Shown: in pieces, positions 1 through 6,941 of the stretch
How positions within the stretch are numbered: position 1 is the first letter of the stretch
How the letters are laid out: each line of letters opens with the position of its first letter
Source of the DNA: DASVEG01 sp035540495
GTDB taxonomy: Bacteria > Actinomycetota > Acidimicrobiia > Acidimicrobiales > CADCTF01
Length of the DNA: 41,888 bases
Direction: 5' to 3'
NCBI GenBank assembly: GCA_035540495.1
Contig: DATLGL010000006.1
Coordinates: 1-41,888 of the forward strand
The notes under the pieces: generated by a model
The model's input: the letters and a program-made list of their open reading frames with translations, nothing else
The model's database searches: none
What the model was told of the DNA's origin: nothing
Program-made: the position numbers and the translations under genes

Positions 1-192
1 ACGCTCGAAACGACCGCGCCCACCACCCTCGACGACACCGTCGAGAAGCTCACAAACGACTACAGCGGCCGGTTCTCGAGCACGACCAGAGGTGGGGACT
101 TTCGTTGGCCACCAGCGGCGACTTCACGTTGGCCATTGACAAACGAGGGGCCGGGAGACCCGCCGCCGTACGCGCGACGCTTCGTGTCATGA
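1..192 (+). CDS. C-terminal end of an unidentified protein (cut by window edge)
   Basis: Reading frame 1 is open from the first base to a TGA at 190-192, giving 63 residues and no start inside the window. The peptide begins TLETTAPTTLDDTVEKL and ends in a proline/arginine-rich tail (GDPPPYARRFVS). The TGA overlaps the ATG of the next gene in an ATGA arrangement, which supports both being real and translationally coupled. I do not recognise the family. The alternative, a non-coding leader for a TTG start at 105, is less convincing because the coupled overlap explains the next gene's start better. Confidence 0.55.
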   Translation, partial: TLETTAPTTLDDTVEKLTNDYSGRFSSTTRGGDFRWPPAATSRWPLTNEGPGDPPPYARRFVS

Positions 193-530
193 GCCTCGAC
201 TATGCCGCCGGGCATCTTCGACATGCGCTCGTCTCATTGGGGACGAGCGAAGCGCCGATGCAAGAACGACTCCAGCACGCATGGGACACTCACGTGCAGA
301 TGGTGTGGATGAAGCGGTGCCTCACCCGCGACCTGCTCCGCGAGTTCAAGCAACTGTGGGAGGAGTACACAGCTCCTTCCGACGATCCCCGCAGCACCGA
401 CCTTCGAGCGTTGGCCAAGGAGGAGTTCGCCGCCGCCGTCACAGCCCTCGCCGAGCTCACCACACGTACAGCCGTCGCCGCTTCTCAGGGTGGCGACGAA
501 CAGCTGGCGACGCTTGCCGACCTTGAGTAG
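189..530 (+). CDS. Unidentified 113-residue helical protein
   Basis: The protein starts MSLDYAAGHLRHALVSLG and looks almost entirely alpha-helical and amphipathic, with a tryptophan-rich middle (HAWDTHVQMVW) and a charged second half (RDLLREFKQLWEEY). There is no signal peptide or membrane segment. I chose the ATG at 189 because it overlaps the stop of the upstream frame (ATGA), as expected for a coupled pair. A TTG at 105 behind a GGTGGGG stretch would give 141 residues and cannot be excluded. It lies beside the element remnant at 3.2-6.4 kb and may be accessory cargo. Function unknown. Confidence 0.55.
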   Translation: MSLDYAAGHLRHALVSLGTSEAPMQERLQHAWDTHVQMVWMKRCLTRDLLREFKQLWEEYTAPSDDPRSTDLRALAKEEFAAAVTALAELTTRTAVAASQGGDEQLATLADLE

Positions 531-626
531 GTGCCAGCTCGCCGCGCCCAGCACTGCACAGATCGCACTCAGTATCCCGCCCCGGCAGTCACCGGCCCCA
601 GAACCTAGCGAACTACTTCGGTGCGG

Positions 627-986
627 CTACTGCGTCACCTGGGCGACCGCCCACTCCCGTTGAAACTGCTGGATCGCCCACTCAAGAACCGCGCCACCGA
701 CCGTCCGGACTCGCACGACATCTGTCGCTGCGTTCAACGACCAGAGCTCGGCCAGGTCGGGTTGACGATCCGCACCGTCCATCTCCGTGACGAGCAGCAC
801 GACGGGCTTCGCCCATGGGCGACGCACGCGGATCCCGGTTGGCAGGTAGAGGGTGAACTCGATGCGCCGGGGCCCGACTGTCGCGCGGCCATGACGCCAC
901 TTCCGCGTGAGGCCCGCAACGTCGCCCTCAACGACGCGGAGCGCGCACTCGAGCTGGCGCCGCTCTTTCAGGCGCTGAGCGACCAT
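627..986 (-). CDS. DUF2550-like small protein
   Basis: This 119-residue protein begins at an ATG 19 bases inside the upstream monooxygenase-like gene, so it is probably the last gene of the minus-strand run starting near 3063. The pattern LECALRV, then a short spacer and GLTRKWRHGRATVGPRRIEF, then a C-terminal VVRVRTVGGAVLEWAIQQF resembles the actinobacterial DUF2550 / PH-like fold, in which a beta-rich domain normally follows an N-terminal membrane helix. No membrane helix is visible here, so this would be a soluble version. An upstream start at 1115 gives an arginine-rich extension unlike a real N-terminus. Family assignment is from pattern memory and is tentative. Confidence 0.55.
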   Translation of the reverse strand: MVAQRLKERRQLECALRVVEGDVAGLTRKWRHGRATVGPRRIEFTLYLPTGIRVRRPWAKPVVLLVTEMDGADRQPDLAELWSLNAATDVVRVRTVGGAVLEWAIQQFQREWAVAQVTQ

Positions 987-1300
987 CTTGTTGAAGCCCA
1001 CGTGCCCTCGACGATCCAGCGTTCGACCACGGCGGGCTGGATCCCTCGTTGGTCGTCGACAGGCCTCGTGCTTACTGCGGCCTCGCCGCGCTCCAACGCC
1101 TCTTCGGATTCCCACACCGTGATCGACATCAAGCGGCCCGACTCGGGCGCTCGGAGGTGCCAGCCCGAGACGAACCCAGGCACCTGACGGAGCAGCGCAC
1201 GAAGCGAAGCCGAACGACGCTCGTCGTCGTCCTGAACCTGCGTGCCGCTCTCGAAGATCGCTACCCGTGCCACTCTCAGCGCGACCACCTCCTCACGCAC
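968..1300 (-). CDS. Antibiotic biosynthesis monooxygenase (ABM)-like protein
   Basis: About 100-110 residues with the ferredoxin-like layout of ABM/Dabb proteins: a first strand VARVAIFESGTQVQ, a helix, the central LLRQVPGFVSGWHL, then the diagnostic SGRLMSITVWESEEALE and a final strand QPAVVERWIVEGTW. These small dimeric proteins act as cofactor-free oxygenases or isomerases on aromatic, polyketide or haem-like substrates; the substrate here is unknown. The start is uncertain: GTG at 1300, or GTG codons about 5 and 9 codons further in that would start just before the first strand. It overlaps the downstream gene by 19 bases and is the second ABM-like gene of the cluster. Confidence 0.7.
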   Translation of the reverse strand: MREEVVALRVARVAIFESGTQVQDDDERRSASLRALLRQVPGFVSGWHLRAPESGRLMSITVWESEEALERGEAAVSTRPVDDQRGIQPAVVERWIVEGTWASTRWSLSA

Positions 1301-1496
1301 AGATTGCTCGATCGGGAACCGGCCGCGCTCACAGGCGCCCGCGTACCGATCGACGGCGATGGTTGGTCTTAGCCGTGGCGGAACGCACGGGCAGGCAGAA
1401 CGCTGCGTCCGCTCGCCGCCCTCGCCGGTCGATCGCCGGACGGGATCTCCGGCTCGGTCGCGTAGGGGTGGCGCGACGGGATGTCGACCGGGTGGA

Positions 1497-1799
1497 TCAG
1501 GCGGTGGCGACGACGCGAAAGGCTCCCGGAAGGCCCTCCTCGCACAGCTTCATCAACTTCCCGATTTCGCGCGCCGTGTCGGGCCGGCTTCTCATGTCTT
1601 GGATGTCCTCGAGGGAGCGCCACGGGCCGAAGGAGTAGAACTGCTGCGGATCGTCGAGACTCTGCAACAACGTGCCTTCGCCAGGAGGCTGCGGCAGCCC
1701 CCTGAAGTAGCGACCGAGTGCCTTCCACGCCTCCACGAACTCGCTCTGGTTGCCGTCCTTCACCCGCCAGGCACCGAGCGTGTAGATCTCGTCCGACAT
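1497..1799 (-). CDS. ABM-family monooxygenase-like protein
   Basis: A 100-residue ABM domain: MSDEIYTLGAWRVKDGNQSEF, a helix with AWKALGRYF, the strand GTLLQSLDDPQQFYSFGPW, and the helix SLEDIQDMRSRPD. The ATG at 1799 shares its A with the TGA of the SRPBCC gene (TGATG), so the two are translationally coupled and the start is well supported. The pairing of an SRPBCC/polyketide-cyclase-like protein with ABM proteins suggests modification or detoxification of a hydrophobic ring compound, but no substrate can be read from the sequence. Confidence 0.78.
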   Translation of the reverse strand: MSDEIYTLGAWRVKDGNQSEFVEAWKALGRYFRGLPQPPGEGTLLQSLDDPQQFYSFGPWRSLEDIQDMRSRPDTAREIGKLMKLCEEGLPGAFRVVATA

Positions 1800-2314
1800 C
1801 AATCGTCCCCTTCAGATCGCGGCTGTGCGGCAGCCTTGATGTTTTCGAGCGTGCGGGCCATTCCGGTGCGCACGGTCGTGATGCGATCGGTGCGCTCGAA
1901 GAACTCGGCCAACTCATCGGCACCGAGCTTCGGGGGCGGGATACGAACTGTGTGCGCCAACCGGGTCCCGCTCGGCGTTGCTTCGAGGTCGAAGGTCCAG
2001 TGCACTTCGATCTGGTGGTCCTCCGTTTCGCCCTCCTCAAGAGGGAACAGCGACACCCAGCCAAGGCGCCGGCCGTCGTCGAGCGTCTCGATGACACATC
2101 GGGGCGAGAAGGCGCCAACTTCGCCGGTCCTGACGTCGCTTTCGAAGGTGGTGCCGACAGCGACCGGCCCGTTGATGCGGACCGCCAGCACCTCGCCACT
2201 GCCGGCGAGGGCCGGATGCCGAGAGATGTCGGACACGATCGCCCAGACGCGCTCGGGCGCCGCATCGATGTCTATCTGGGCCTCCGCGTGCCACCCAGCA
2301 TGGCGTTCGCCCAT
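1799..2314 (-). CDS. SRPBCC family protein (polyketide cyclase/dehydrase-like)
   Basis: A 171-residue START/SRPBCC domain. The N-terminal strand HAEAQIDIDAAPERVWAIVSD is the typical family opening (hydrophobic strand, AAPERVW helix), followed by GSGEVLAVRINGPVAVGTTF, a run of beta-strands (RLGWVSLFPLEEGETEDHQIEVHW) and a long C-terminal helix (RTGMARTLENIKAAAQ). Such proteins bind hydrophobic ligands in a cavity and may act as cyclases, dehydratases or carriers. The gene begins three bases after the hydrolase stop and ends coupled to an ABM gene, so it sits inside one operon. The specific ligand is unknown. Confidence 0.82.
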   Translation of the reverse strand: MGERHAGWHAEAQIDIDAAPERVWAIVSDISRHPALAGSGEVLAVRINGPVAVGTTFESDVRTGEVGAFSPRCVIETLDDGRRLGWVSLFPLEEGETEDHQIEVHWTFDLEATPSGTRLAHTVRIPPPKLGADELAEFFERTDRITTVRTGMARTLENIKAAAQPRSEGDD

Positions 2315-2316
2315 GA

Positions 2317-3063
2317 TCAGGACCCGTCCTCGTCAGAGGCCGCCTCATGGCGCGTGTTGATCAAGAAGGGGAGGACGGAGGAGGCGCTGTTGTCGCCAGT
2401 GACCAGGAGCACGCTCGCCGTGATCCTCCGAGCGAGGTCCTCGTCGAGCGCCACCGTGACCTCACCTCGGACCTCTCGCGTGATGGTGTGGGCAGCGGCG
2501 ACGCGTCCCGCCCACGACGGCGCCGCCCGGAACGCCATCATGTCTTCGTCGGAAAGGTCCTCCATCCCTCGGAAGAGCACCTCGACGACTGCGTCACGGT
2601 TTCCGGCGGCGAGGAGGGCGTCCATGCGAACCTCCAGGTCTGCTGGCAACGCGAGCACCTGGGGGTCAGGGACCGGCCATCCCTCGTAGAGGACGAGCTT
2701 GTCGATGTTCGAGGTGATCGCCGCCGCGCCGAAGGCCACGAATGCGCCGTGGGAGTGGCCATACACGCTGACGGCACCACCGCTGCTCGCCGCTACCGCG
2801 TCAACAACCGCAGCGACATCTTCGAACTCTCGCTCGATCGCATAGTCGGGCGAGTCGGTGCTTGCCCCTCGACCCCGGCGGTCGATCGCATGGACCGTGA
2901 AATGCGGCTCGAGGTACGGCAGCAATGGACGCCATCGGGTGTGGTCGGCCGGTGTCCCGTGCACGAGGACGAGGGGCGGGCCACTGCCGGTCTGCCAGGA
3001 CGCGATCTCAGTACCGTCGGGCGACCGCACCCGCAACATCGACGAGTCCTTGTCCGACGACAT
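2317..3063 (-). CDS. Alpha/beta hydrolase, apparently missing its C-terminal end
   Basis: A 248-residue alpha/beta hydrolase. The oxyanion-hole motif PPLVLVHGTPADHTRW lies near residue 30, the strand HAIDRRGRGAS follows, and the nucleophile elbow is VYGHSHGAFVAFG (catalytic Ser near residue 103). The late strand SVLLVTGDNSAS carries the usual acid position. The protein then stops after about 20 more residues, whereas family members usually continue 30-40 residues to the catalytic histidine (an H-[DIVA] motif); only a TRHEAAS stretch is left. It is probably the first gene of the minus-strand operon. It may be truncated and inactive, or may use the TRHE histidine. Confidence 0.8.
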   Translation of the reverse strand: MSSDKDSSMLRVRSPDGTEIASWQTGSGPPLVLVHGTPADHTRWRPLLPYLEPHFTVHAIDRRGRGASTDSPDYAIEREFEDVAAVVDAVAASSGGAVSVYGHSHGAFVAFGAAAITSNIDKLVLYEGWPVPDPQVLALPADLEVRMDALLAAGNRDAVVEVLFRGMEDLSDEDMMAFRAAPSWAGRVAAAHTITREVRGEVTVALDEDLARRITASVLLVTGDNSASSVLPFLINTRHEAASDEDGS

Positions 3064-3211
3064 CGGCCTCTCCTCGACGGCTCACTCAAGCTTCAACCAG
3101 TCTCTCACCTCCAGTAGCCACGACGCCGGCGGCCGCGACAGAACGACGGCGAATGCGTGCTCTCGGGCCGCGACAGATCGACGGTGAGTTTCGCGATACG
3201 ATATTCGGCAC

Positions 3212-3463
3212 GTGGAGATCTTCAGCTCCGCCCGTAGACACGGGATCGCCGATGACGACATCACGCACCCAGTCGAGCACGCGCTCGCCGCTGGTGAGCA
3301 GGACGACGGAAAGGTGTTGTATCTCGGCGCCGATCGTGCCGGGAACTTCCTCGAAGTCGTGTCGGTGGTCCGCGATGACGGGTCGGAGGTCGTGATCCAC
3401 GCGATGCGCATGCGCCCCAAGTACGAGCCGTTCCTCCGCGGTGAAGGAGGCAGCGATGTCTGA
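3212..3463 (+). CDS. BrnT-like toxin of a type II toxin-antitoxin pair
   Basis: An 83-residue protein starting at GTG. The opening MEIFSSARRHGIADDDI, the middle KVLYLGADRAGNFLEVV and the C-terminal VIHAMRMRPKYEPFL match the small BrnT-like RNase toxins widespread in Actinobacteria, whose C-terminal A-M-[RK]-P/Y segment is characteristic. Such toxins cleave RNA and are neutralised by a DNA-binding antitoxin. The downstream gene is an RHH antitoxin overlapping by 8 bases, in the toxin-first order typical of BrnTA. Expression is probably autorepressed by the antitoxin through the AT-rich leader just upstream (around 3190-3210). Confidence 0.8.
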   Translation: MEIFSSARRHGIADDDITHPVEHALAAGEQDDGKVLYLGADRAGNFLEVVSVVRDDGSEVVIHAMRMRPKYEPFLRGEGGSDV

Positions 3464-3734
3464 TCGGAAGTCCCACGGCCGCTCGAAGGCCGGCGTCGAG
3501 TTGACCGACGAGGTATTGGAGCGGATGGCCGACGAGGCGGAGGCGGGTCTCGACGTCTCGCGACTGCGCCGGCGTCCTGGTCGGCCTGCGATGGGCTCCG
3601 GCCCGGCCGAGTCGTTTCCGGTTCGGCTCGAGCCGGAGCTTCGCCAAGCGCTCGATGAGCGTGCCGCTCAGGATGAGACGACGCCGTCGGAGATCGTGCG
3701 TGAGGCGCTGCGCCGCTTCTTGAAGGTGAGCTGA
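3456..3734 (+). CDS. Ribbon-helix-helix (CopG-like) antitoxin
   Basis: A 92-residue protein starting at ATG 3456, placed there because of an ideal GAAGGAGG ribosome site six bases upstream; a GTG at 3441 is in frame but lies ahead of that site. The N-terminal half (residues 10-45, SKAGVELTDEVLERMADEA) is a conserved charged toxin-binding segment with RRRPGRPAMG; the C-terminal FPVRLEPELRQALDERAAQ and TTPSEIVREALRRFL form the ribbon-helix-helix DNA-binding fold. It neutralises the upstream toxin and probably represses the pair. The gene ends 7 bases from the stop of the converging integrase pseudogene. Confidence 0.85.
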   Translation: MSDRKSHGRSKAGVELTDEVLERMADEAEAGLDVSRLRRRPGRPAMGSGPAESFPVRLEPELRQALDERAAQDETTPSEIVREALRRFLKVS

Positions 3735-3741
3735 CCTCTCC

Positions 3742-4665
3742 CTACCTGGCGGCGCCGGCCAGGAAGGCGGCGACGACGTAGGTGGCGTGGCGGTCGAGGG
3801 AGACCCCGAGCTCGGCCGTAGCGCATGGTGGTCCGGGAGTCGGCGTGGCTGGCCGCTTCCTGTACGTCGCGGAGCGGCACGCCGGCGTCGAGGGCGGCGG
3901 TGATGAAGGCGTGGCGCAGCGTGTGCGGTCGGACCGGCTTGTTGATGCCCGCTTTGCGAGCGAGGCGGGGGACGATCCGCCATGCGGCGTGGCGGTCGAG
4001 GCGGTCGCCGTTGGTGGCGAGGAAGATCGGTCCTTCGACGCGTTCGCCGATCGCTAGGTCGATGGCGCGGGCCGTGCAGGGTGCGAGCGGGATCACGACG
4101 GTCTTGCCGCCCTTGCGCAGCACCGTCACGGTGCGGTGTCCGCGTTCGATGCCGAGCGCTTCGATGTTGGCGCCGAGCGCTTCGCTGACCCGGAGCCCGT
4201 TGATGGCGAGCAGCGAGATGAGTGCGTGGTCGCGGGCGGAGGCGAGTCCGGCGGCGACGAGGAGCGCGTCGACCGTCGTTGCGGTCGAGGCCGGTGGCGT
4301 GGGACTCGTAGTTGATCCGCGGGCGGCGCACGTGCGCTGCTGGCGACGGTGACAGCAGGCCTTCTTCGTCTGCGTAGCGGTAGAAGCCGGCCATGGTCGA
4401 GAGGCGGCGTGCCACGGTCGCTGTCGCGCGTCCTCGAGCTTCGAGGTCGCGGGCGAAGCACTCAGTGTCCGCACGCCGCACGGCGAACAGCTTTAGGTCG
4501 TGCTGCTCGCACCACACGACGAATTGGCGCAGGTCGAGCGCGTAGCGTCGCGGGTCTGGCGCGGTAGCCGGCCAGGAACGCACCGAGCGCGTAGCGCTCG
4601 GGATCAGAGAACTGCGGGTCGAGGACCTCGATCTCCGTCGTCGGGACTGCACCGTTCGTTGTCAC
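3742..4665 (-). pseudogene. Tyrosine recombinase (XerC/XerD-type phage integrase), three frameshifts
   Basis: All parts of a tyrosine recombinase of about 305 residues are present but spread over frames. The N-terminus starts at GTG 4665 (PERYALGAFLAGYRA), changes frame near 4555 into RRYALDLRQFVVWCEQHDL and GFYRYADEEGLL, changes again near 4290 into the catalytic domain (INGLRVSEAL with the first Arg, RPHTLRHAFITAAL with His-xx-Arg, SHADSRTTMRYGRA with the second His and the nucleophile Tyr), and near 3805 into the tail SLDRHATYVVAAFLAG ending at TAG 3742. At the first break one base seems missing in GC(G)TAC. Catalytic residues survive, so inactivation is recent or the indels are sequencing errors. 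It is the likely integrase of a small element at tRNA-Gly. Confidence 0.85.
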
Positions 4666-4671
4666 ATCGCA

Positions 4672-4697
4672 CCTCCGGGTCGAGCAGGACCCGGAGG
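4672..4697 (-). promoter_or_regulatory. Hairpin covering the integrase ribosome-binding site
   Basis: A perfect 10-base inverted repeat (CCTCCGGGTC / GACCCGGAGG, six-base loop). On the minus strand its 3' arm contains the GGAGG Shine-Dalgarno six bases before the integrase GTG at 4665, so folding would hide the ribosome site. It could throttle integrase translation. An alternative role as a recombinase or regulator binding site is possible. Confidence 0.6.
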
Positions 4698-4852
4698 CTG
4701 GAGCCGACCAGGCCCAGCATCACGTTGAGAACCGCAACCTACGCACGTTCTGTCGCGAAGATCTGGCGCTCACCGGCGGCGAGACCGAGAGCACCGGACT
4801 GCCGATTTTGTCGCGGGTCCGCCGTCAGACCGTGGCCGCGTCCGAGTCGTCC

Positions 4853-5818
4853 TCAACGAGGCGCGAACTTGGCGACCGGCTCGGGAGTGTGAAGCACGTC
4901 GGTGAGGAACACAGTGCGCTCAGAGCCCCAGAAGCGAGAAACGGTCAGCCAGCCGTCTCCGGCGTCAACGACGTGCCCTTCGCCCACGACGAGCTGTGAC
5001 CAGGTGATGTGGACGGCGTCGTACTCGGTCGCGACAGATCGCCAATCGGGCATGACGAGACCGTGCACGCCTTCCCTGGTGACGCCGTCGATGAAGGTGA
5101 TCGTGGCGGTGCCGTCGCGGTCGATTGAGCGCAGCCGGATGTCCCAGGCGTTGTGGCTCGACACCGGCATCACCCGGCTGCGGGTTTCAATGAACCGGAA
5201 CGGGTTGGTTCGCTTCGGGTGGCGGCGGACCAGGTCGAGCCACGCTTCGGGCGATGTGATCTCGGCGATACGAGCGCCGTCACGCACCCGAACCCTCCAC
5301 ACCATGAGGTCACCGCTCGGAGCGTCGTGGGCGCAGTAGAGCGAGGTGTCATGAATGGACGAGAGCGCGGTGTGGGTGCGCACGCCGTTCCAGGGGAACT
5401 CACCGCACTCGTACACGGCGCCGAGGTCACCCACGATGAGGTCGGGCGGGTCGGTCGCGAGAAGCACCTGGCAATCGCTATCCAGTGGGGCGATGAGGAA
5501 GGCGGCGTGCTCGGCGGCGACGGCCTCGGCAATCGGACGCCGCAGCTCGGCGTCGGCCAGCGCTCCGGCGATGTCATCGGGCGCGCCGCTCCACGGGTTC
5601 GCATCACACGAGGCCGCGAGCATGGCGGCGACCAGACTGTCGCTGCCCATTGTCGCGACCGCGGCCGCTGCCGCCTCCACGTGGGCAAGGTCCGGACGTG
5701 AGCCGATCTGTCCGGGCTGCCTCGCACTCCAATCAATCTGCGCGTGCTCAAGCACACGCAACAAGACAGCGCCAAGGGGCGCGCCCACCAGGGCGTCAGC
5801 CAGCGACCTCACGTCCAC
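4853..5818 (-). CDS. Unidentified protein of about 320 residues
   Basis: The sequence has good protein-like composition throughout: an N-terminal helical part (RSLADALVGAPLGAVLLRVL, EAAAAAVATMGSDSLVAAML) followed by a beta-rich C-terminal half (PPDLIVGDLGAVYECGEF, WRVRVRDGARIAEITSPEAW, GTATITFIDGVTREGVHGLV, DGWLTVSRFWGSERTVFLTD). No signal peptide, membrane segment or catalytic motif is recognised. The start is uncertain: I took GTG 5818, just before the first regular helix; a GTG at 5881 would add a basic, irregular 21-residue extension. It lies between the integrase and excisionase remnants and so is probably cargo of the element. Function unknown. Confidence 0.6.
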   Translation of the reverse strand: MDVRSLADALVGAPLGAVLLRVLEHAQIDWSARQPGQIGSRPDLAHVEAAAAAVATMGSDSLVAAMLAASCDANPWSGAPDDIAGALADAELRRPIAEAVAAEHAAFLIAPLDSDCQVLLATDPPDLIVGDLGAVYECGEFPWNGVRTHTALSSIHDTSLYCAHDAPSGDLMVWRVRVRDGARIAEITSPEAWLDLVRRHPKRTNPFRFIETRSRVMPVSSHNAWDIRLRSIDRDGTATITFIDGVTREGVHGLVMPDWRSVATEYDAVHITWSQLVVGEGHVVDAGDGWLTVSRFWGSERTVFLTDVLHTPEPVAKFAPR

Positions 5819-6140
5819 GTGCCAAGCATTCCGCCGACCCGCACGCGAGGCAACCGATGAACGCGCGCATCCAGCAGCCACAGAGGCGTACGGATCGACG
5901 GTTCGTGTCGACGCACGAGTCGCACGTAACGAGCAGGCGGACTCACCCCTGGATCATCTAAGAGCCGACGGATGACCTCGCGAGGCCCATCTGACGGGGT
6001 GCGACCTGGTGACCGCTCCGGGCGCAGTGGTCTCCCACGCGGGCTCGCACACAAGAAGTCGGAGATGGCGGAGACGTTCGCGGGCTTTAGAAGATGGAGC
6101 CGCACCGCGCGGCACCGCTTGGCTCGGAACGGGAGAACCG
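5819..6140. other. Gene-poor stretch upstream of the excisionase remnant
   Basis: About 320 bases without a convincing gene. One short plus-strand frame (ATG 5972 to TGA 6148, 58 residues, basic, with GLAHKKSEMAETFAGF) overlaps the excisionase start and could be a small element gene or the remnant of one. The minus strand offers only arginine-rich frames. No repeat or RNA was found. Confidence 0.35.
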
Positions 6141-6375
6141 GTGAGTGATCGCCACGACCCTGAGGTGCTCACGGTGGAGGAGGCTGCGGCGATCCTCCGG
6201 ATCGCACGCGGCGCTGCGTACGCCTTGGCCCAACGCTGGAGGGCGACCGGCGGCAGAGAGGGTTCTGCCGGTGATCGAACTCGGCCGAATTCTTCGTGTG
6301 CCCCGCCGGAGCCTGGATGAACTGCTTTCAGGCGCTAGCTCGGACGCAACCCCGGCCGTCCCGAGGAGCGCGTAG
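6141..6375 (+). pseudogene. Excisionase-type helix-turn-helix protein, frameshifted
   Basis: GTG 6141, behind a GGGAGA ribosome site, starts a frame reading EVLTVEEAAAILRIARGAAY then ALAQRWRATGGREG, the standard opening of the short MerR/AlpA-like excisionases of actinobacterial elements. At about 6258-6262 (GGGTTCTG) one extra T shifts the frame, and the protein continues in the next frame as LPVIELGRILRVPRRSLDEL, exactly where the family expects it, to a stop at 6375. An intact version would have about 77 residues. Normally it would bind attachment-site DNA and steer the integrase toward excision; here it is broken, like the integrase. Confidence 0.78.
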
Positions 6376-6485
6376 AGCCCGGGCACAATTTGGCTCGAAC
6401 CAGGCCGCCACGGCGCATCACGGCCCGGAACGGCTCGGCACGGGGCGCGAACGATGGTTTCCGCGGAACCGCAGGTCAGACGCAG

Positions 6486-6508
6486 AAAACCCCCGCTCGA
6501 GGCGGGGG
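6486..6508 (-). terminator. Rho-independent terminator after tRNA-Gly
   Basis: On the minus strand, CCCCCGC - CTCGA - GCGGGGG forms a perfect 7-bp GC stem with a 5-base loop, followed by TTTT. It begins ten bases beyond the tRNA 3' end and ends the transcript of the tRNA and possibly of the 6603-6881 gene. Confidence 0.85.
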
Positions 6509-6517
6509 TCTTCGTGG

Positions 6518-6590
6518 AGCGGACGACGGGATTCGAACCCGCGACCCTCACCTTGGCAAGGTGATGCTCTACCAACTGAGCCACGTCCGC
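6518..6590 (-). tRNA. tRNA-Gly (anticodon GCC)
   Basis: A 73-base cloverleaf on the minus strand: acceptor stem GCGGACG/CGTCCGC is perfect, the D arm is GCTC-AGTTGGTA-GAGC, the anticodon arm TCACC-TTGCCAA-GGTGA carries anticodon GCC, the T arm is GCGGG-TTCGAAT-CCCGT, and the discriminator base is U as usual for bacterial tRNA-Gly. CCA is not encoded. Its 3' end faces the excisionase and integrase remnants, so it is the probable attachment site of that element. Confidence 0.97.
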
Positions 6591-6602
6591 GTGGGACGTT
6601 CA

Positions 6603-6881
6603 CTATATCCCAGGCTCCATTGCCTCCCGGAACGACGCCTCGTCATCGCGGAGCGATGCGACCCCGTCCCGGCACAGGTAGGTGAGCGGAGTCCTGCGCT
6701 CCTTCCAGAAGAGCAGCGTCGCCAGCACATCGCGGTACGCCGAGGAGGTCTCGGGCCGGTAGAGCACCGTCCCCACGAGTCCTCGATCGCCGCCGTAGAT
6801 GTCGACGGCGATCTGCTCGCCGTCGTGGTTGACCGCGAGTAGCCGAACGTTGTGCGCCCACGAAGGACCGTCCGCATCCAT
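6603..6881 (-). CDS. Unidentified 92-residue protein upstream of tRNA-Gly
   Basis: A small protein with an alternating strand/helix pattern: NVRLLAVNHDGEQIAVDIYG, GLVGTVLYRPETSSAYRDVL, ATLLFWKERRTPLTYLCRDG and a C-terminal helix. No signal peptide or membrane segment is present. The ATG at 6881 is the first sensible start; no strong ribosome site is visible. The stop lies 12 bases ahead of the tRNA on the same strand, so the two may share a transcript ending at the terminator at 6486-6508. I do not recognise the family. Confidence 0.6.
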   Translation of the reverse strand: MDADGPSWAHNVRLLAVNHDGEQIAVDIYGGDRGLVGTVLYRPETSSAYRDVLATLLFWKERRTPLTYLCRDGVASLRDDEASFREAMEPGI

Positions 6882-6941
6882 TCGGACACGAACAGTCGGC
6901 CGCGTAGGGAGCGACTTGAGGCCCCCGCGCCGCGGAGGGAG

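Noticed and set aside
621..1372. Plus-strand frames of 188 and 107 residues
   Set aside because: Antisense to the DUF2550-like and ABM-like genes, whose overlaps and motifs are more convincing.
1..3200. Second copy of the tRNA-Gly 3' end as an attachment repeat
   Set aside because: I looked for the T-arm and acceptor sequence to the left of the integrase and did not find it; the other end may lie outside the window.
3261..4652. Single 463-residue protein on the minus strand
   Set aside because: Only its first third is integrase; the rest is an out-of-frame arginine/proline-rich reading. The integrase is better described as frameshifted.
3742..4665. Programmed frameshifting in the integrase
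   Set aside because: Three shifts at unrelated sites without slippery heptamers or downstream structures; decay or sequencing error is simpler.
6390..6842. Frame containing DGIRTRDPHLGKVMLYQLSH
   Set aside because: A well-known artefact: translation of the antisense of a tRNA gene.
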